Part shown: piece by piece, positions 61,316 to 64,000 of the stretch
Numbering within the stretch: the stretch's first letter is position 1
How the letters are laid out: every line of letters starts with the position of its first letter
Source of the DNA: Anaeromyxobacter paludicola
GTDB lineage: Bacteria > Myxococcota > Myxococcia > Myxococcales > Anaeromyxobacteraceae
Assembly (NCBI RefSeq): GCF_023169965.1
Contig: NZ_AP025592.1
Span: 3,038,001 to 3,102,000, forward strand
Length of the DNA: 64,000 bases
Direction: 5' to 3'
Program-made: the position numbers and the translations under genes
Notes under the pieces: model-generated
Seen by the model: the letters and a program-made list of their open reading frames with translations, nothing else
The model's database searches: none
Told to the model about the DNA's origin: nothing

Positions 61316-61338
<23 letters not shown>
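60412..61338 (+). CDS. Standalone SIR2-domain protein
   Basis: The 308-residue protein has the SIR2 NAD-binding motifs GAGAS (32-36), TTNFD (136-140), KLHG with the catalytic His185, and GYSFSDPN (229-236). It lacks the zinc-binding cysteines of deacetylase sirtuins. This is the SIR2_2 group, members of which act as NAD-consuming effectors in anti-phage systems such as Thoeris and DSR, while others are uncharacterised. No defence partner (TIR, Argonaute, helicase) is adjacent. The start has GGGAGCG 1 nt before ATG. It overlaps the convergent PD40 gene by 23 bp at the stops. Confidence 0.85.
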
Positions 61339-62395
<1,057 letters not shown>

Positions 62396-62479
62396 GGCCC
62401 GTTCTGTAGCGGGACGACGGGCCGTCTGCCGTGCCGCCGGTTGCACCCCGGGCGCCGGGTCCCCATCTTCGGTCCGGGG

Positions 62480-62869
62480 ATGACCTTCCTCGTGCTCGCG
62501 CTGGTCGGTTCGGTCCAGGGCGCCGCGCTGGCGGCCGCCCCGGTCGCGGCCCACGCGCGGGTCGCCTACCCCGGCGTCCGGCTGCTCCGGCTGCTCCGGC
62601 CGGGGCCGCCGCGGCTCCGCCCCGACCCGGACAGCCCGCTCGCGACCTGCCTGCTCCGCCCCTGCGGTCCGCCCCGGTCGGAGCCGCTGCGCTGGGGGCC
62701 GCGCGGCTACGCCTACCCCCGGCCGGAGCAGATGGTCGCCGACCTCACCCGCCACCTCACGCGCGACCCGCTCCTCACGCAGGCGGCGATCTGGCTCGGG
62801 ACCGACCGGATCCGCGTGGACGTCCGGAACAACCGCTGGTTCCTGAGCCTCCGGCTGCCGACGCCCTGA
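62480..62869 (+). CDS. Predicted exported protein of unknown function
   Basis: The 129-residue product has a probable signal peptide (MTFLVLALVGSVQGAALAAAPVAAHA). A Pro/Arg/Leu-rich middle is followed by a basic C-terminal part with GTDRIRVDVRNNRWFLSLRLP. The frame shows the codon bias of a real gene, but no family is recognised. It lies 84 bp from the divergent PD40 gene, so the two may share a control region. Confidence 0.55.
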   Translation: MTFLVLALVGSVQGAALAAAPVAAHARVAYPGVRLLRLLRPGPPRLRPDPDSPLATCLLRPCGPPRSEPLRWGPRGYAYPRPEQMVADLTRHLTRDPLLTQAAIWLGTDRIRVDVRNNRWFLSLRLPTP

Positions 62870-62962
62870 GGCCCCTCGCGGCGCCGGCGCCCGCTGGGCG
62901 GCGCGGCGAGCGGCCCCCCGACCCTTTTTCTCCCCGGCGGGCCTGTGGCAAGCTGCCGCGCG

Positions 62963-64000
62963 ATGATCGACCGGCTGCGCTGCGCCACCCTGCTCGCCTT
63001 CCTCCTCGCCGCCTGCAACCGGGCCCCCGCGAACCACCCGGCCCGCCCGGCGCCGGCCCAGGAGGCGGCCGCCCGCACGGACGGCGGCCAGCTCGCGCAC
63101 GTCCGTCCGCCCCGCGCGCCCTGCCTGGGAGCCCGCGGCCGCGGCACGCCCGACGCGCTCACCGACAAGGCGCTCGACGCCCTCGACCGGAGCCAGGGCG
63201 AGAAGGCGCTCGCCTGCAGCGAGGAAGCGCTCCAGCTCGAGCCCGACCACCTCCCGGCGCTGCACGCGCGCGCCGCGGCGCTGGTGGCCCTCGGCCGGCT
63301 CGACGAGGCGAAGGTGGCCTACGCCCGCGCGCTCGCCGCCGCGCCCGACGACGCCGAGGTGCTCCAGGGGGCGGCCGACCTCTACGTCTCGCGGCTCGGC
63401 TCCGACCGCGAGCTGCTCGAGCTGGGGCGGGCCTACGCGGTCCGCGGGCTCGCCGCGGCGCGAAAGGCGGCGAAGCCCGATCGCGACCTGGTGGGCGGCC
63501 TCGCCTCGCTCGCGGCCATGGCCGAGAACGACCTGGGCGAGAGCCGGGCCGCGCTCGGCCACGCCGACGAGGCCTTGCGCGTGCTGCCGGGCGACGCCGA
63601 CGCGCTCTACGAGCGCGGCGTGGCGCTCTACGAGCTCTGCCGGTTCGACGACGCCCGCGGCGCCTTCGACCGGATGCTGAAGAAGATCCCCGACGACCCG
63701 TGGGCCCTCCACTACCTCGGCCTCCTCGCCGAGCGGAGCGGCGACGGCGGGCACGCCGACGAGTACCAGCGCAAGGCGCGCACCCTCTCGCCGAGCGACT
63801 TCCGCAACCCGGTGGAGGTGGGCGAGGCCGACTTCCGGCGCGAGGTGGCCTCCGCGCTGGCCGCCCTGCCGGACGAGGACCGGCGCGCCATCCGCAACGT
63901 GCCGGTGGAGGTGGCCGACCTCCCGGCCCTCGACGACCTCACCGCGGTCGAGCCGCCGCTCTCGCCCTCGATCCTGGGGCTCTTCCGCGGGCCGGCGGAG
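62963..64000 (+). CDS. Lipoprotein-TPR protein with C-terminal zincin-like peptidase domain (cut by window end)
   Basis: 346 codons are present and the frame is still open at the edge. A lipobox FLLAAC (Cys18) is followed by several tetratricopeptide repeats (about 60-290, e.g. ALQLEPDHLPALHARAAALVALGRLDEAKVAYARAL). From about residue 295 it reads FRREVASALAALPDEDRRAIRNVPVEVADLPAL...PPLSPSILGLFRGP. This matches the N-terminal part of the zincin-like metallopeptidase family (COG3824/DUF1025); the zinc motif HExxH would come next, outside the window. Those enzymes are normally small and cytoplasmic, so the lipoprotein-TPR fusion is unusual. Confidence 0.7.
   Translation, partial: MIDRLRCATLLAFLLAACNRAPANHPARPAPAQEAAARTDGGQLAHVRPPRAPCLGARGRGTPDALTDKALDALDRSQGEKALACSEEALQLEPDHLPALHARAAALVALGRLDEAKVAYARALAAAPDDAEVLQGAADLYVSRLGSDRELLELGRAYAVRGLAAARKAAKPDRDLVGGLASLAAMAENDLGESRAALGHADEALRVLPGDADALYERGVALYELCRFDDARGAFDRMLKKIPDDPWALHYLGLLAERSGDGGHADEYQRKARTLSPSDFRNPVEVGEADFRREVASALAALPDEDRRAIRNVPVEVADLPALDDLTAVEPPLSPSILGLFRGPAE

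Overview
This window looks like chromosome of a very GC-rich, strongly coding-biased myxobacterium-like bacterium (Myxococcota; the gene content fits Anaeromyxobacter or a close relative). That placement is inference. It rests on the base composition, the Gram-negative envelope genes (TolC, RND pump, TamA/TamB), HPr kinase together with a mannose-type PTS set, several histidine kinases, and a lysine-rich histone-like protein. Sixty protein genes are supported, two of them cut by the window ends. No rRNA, tRNA, CRISPR array, insertion sequence or prophage was seen.

Layout: 1-2 kb holds the end of an aromatic amino acid operon (aroH-tyrA), a HIT protein and dtd. 2-9 kb holds an AstA-like acyltransferase, an FKBP, a membrane-anchored H-protein-like gene with a 24-residue membrane peptide behind a sigma-54-like promoter, a catalase-fold protein, a histidine kinase and argC-argB, with a divergent M20 peptidase. 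10-16 kb holds a lipoprotein, two PAS histidine kinases and an iron alcohol dehydrogenase. 16-23 kb is a TetR-controlled efflux operon (tolC, adaptor, RND pump, universal stress protein). 23-29 kb holds three translationally coupled polytopic membrane proteins and a glutathione transferase. 29-40 kb (minus strand) holds ahcY, tamB-tamA, a SprT-like protease, rqcH and the histone-like gene. 40-46 kb holds sugar activation and lipid-carrier genes (ROK kinase, phosphohexomutase, manC, Nudix, uppP) and metK. 46.8-53.1 kb is one compact operon hprK-rapZ-EIIA-EIIB-EIIC-EIID-HPr-EI. 53-64 kb holds a DHH phosphoesterase with a response regulator, a dehydrogenase, a phosphoesterase, a nucleotidyltransferase, dinB, a TetR regulator, thiO, a standalone SIR2 protein, a PD40 lipoprotein and a TPR lipoprotein running into a zincin-like protease domain.

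How the genes work together: the PTS operon forms a complete phosphorelay (EI to HPr to EIIA and EIIB) with the HPr Ser kinase/phosphorylase and RapZ, so it probably senses carbon status as well as, or instead of, importing sugar. uppP, manC, the phosphohexomutase and the ROK kinase fit hexose-phosphate to nucleotide-sugar supply plus lipid-carrier recycling. metK and ahcY serve the methyl cycle. tamA and tamB form an envelope assembly pair. Eleven neighbouring gene pairs share a 4-nt start/stop overlap (ATGA, GTGA or TTGA).

The most interesting items are: an H-protein-like domain with no lipoyl lysine beside a 24-residue membrane peptide; a set of genes whose -10 box lies only 6-11 nt before the start codon with no Shine-Dalgarno (probable leaderless mRNAs); a two-operator divergent switch for the efflux operon; a TamA homologue with a lipobox; a lipoprotein-TPR-metallopeptidase fusion; a standalone SIR2 protein; and a two-module hairpin repeat family in intergenic DNA.
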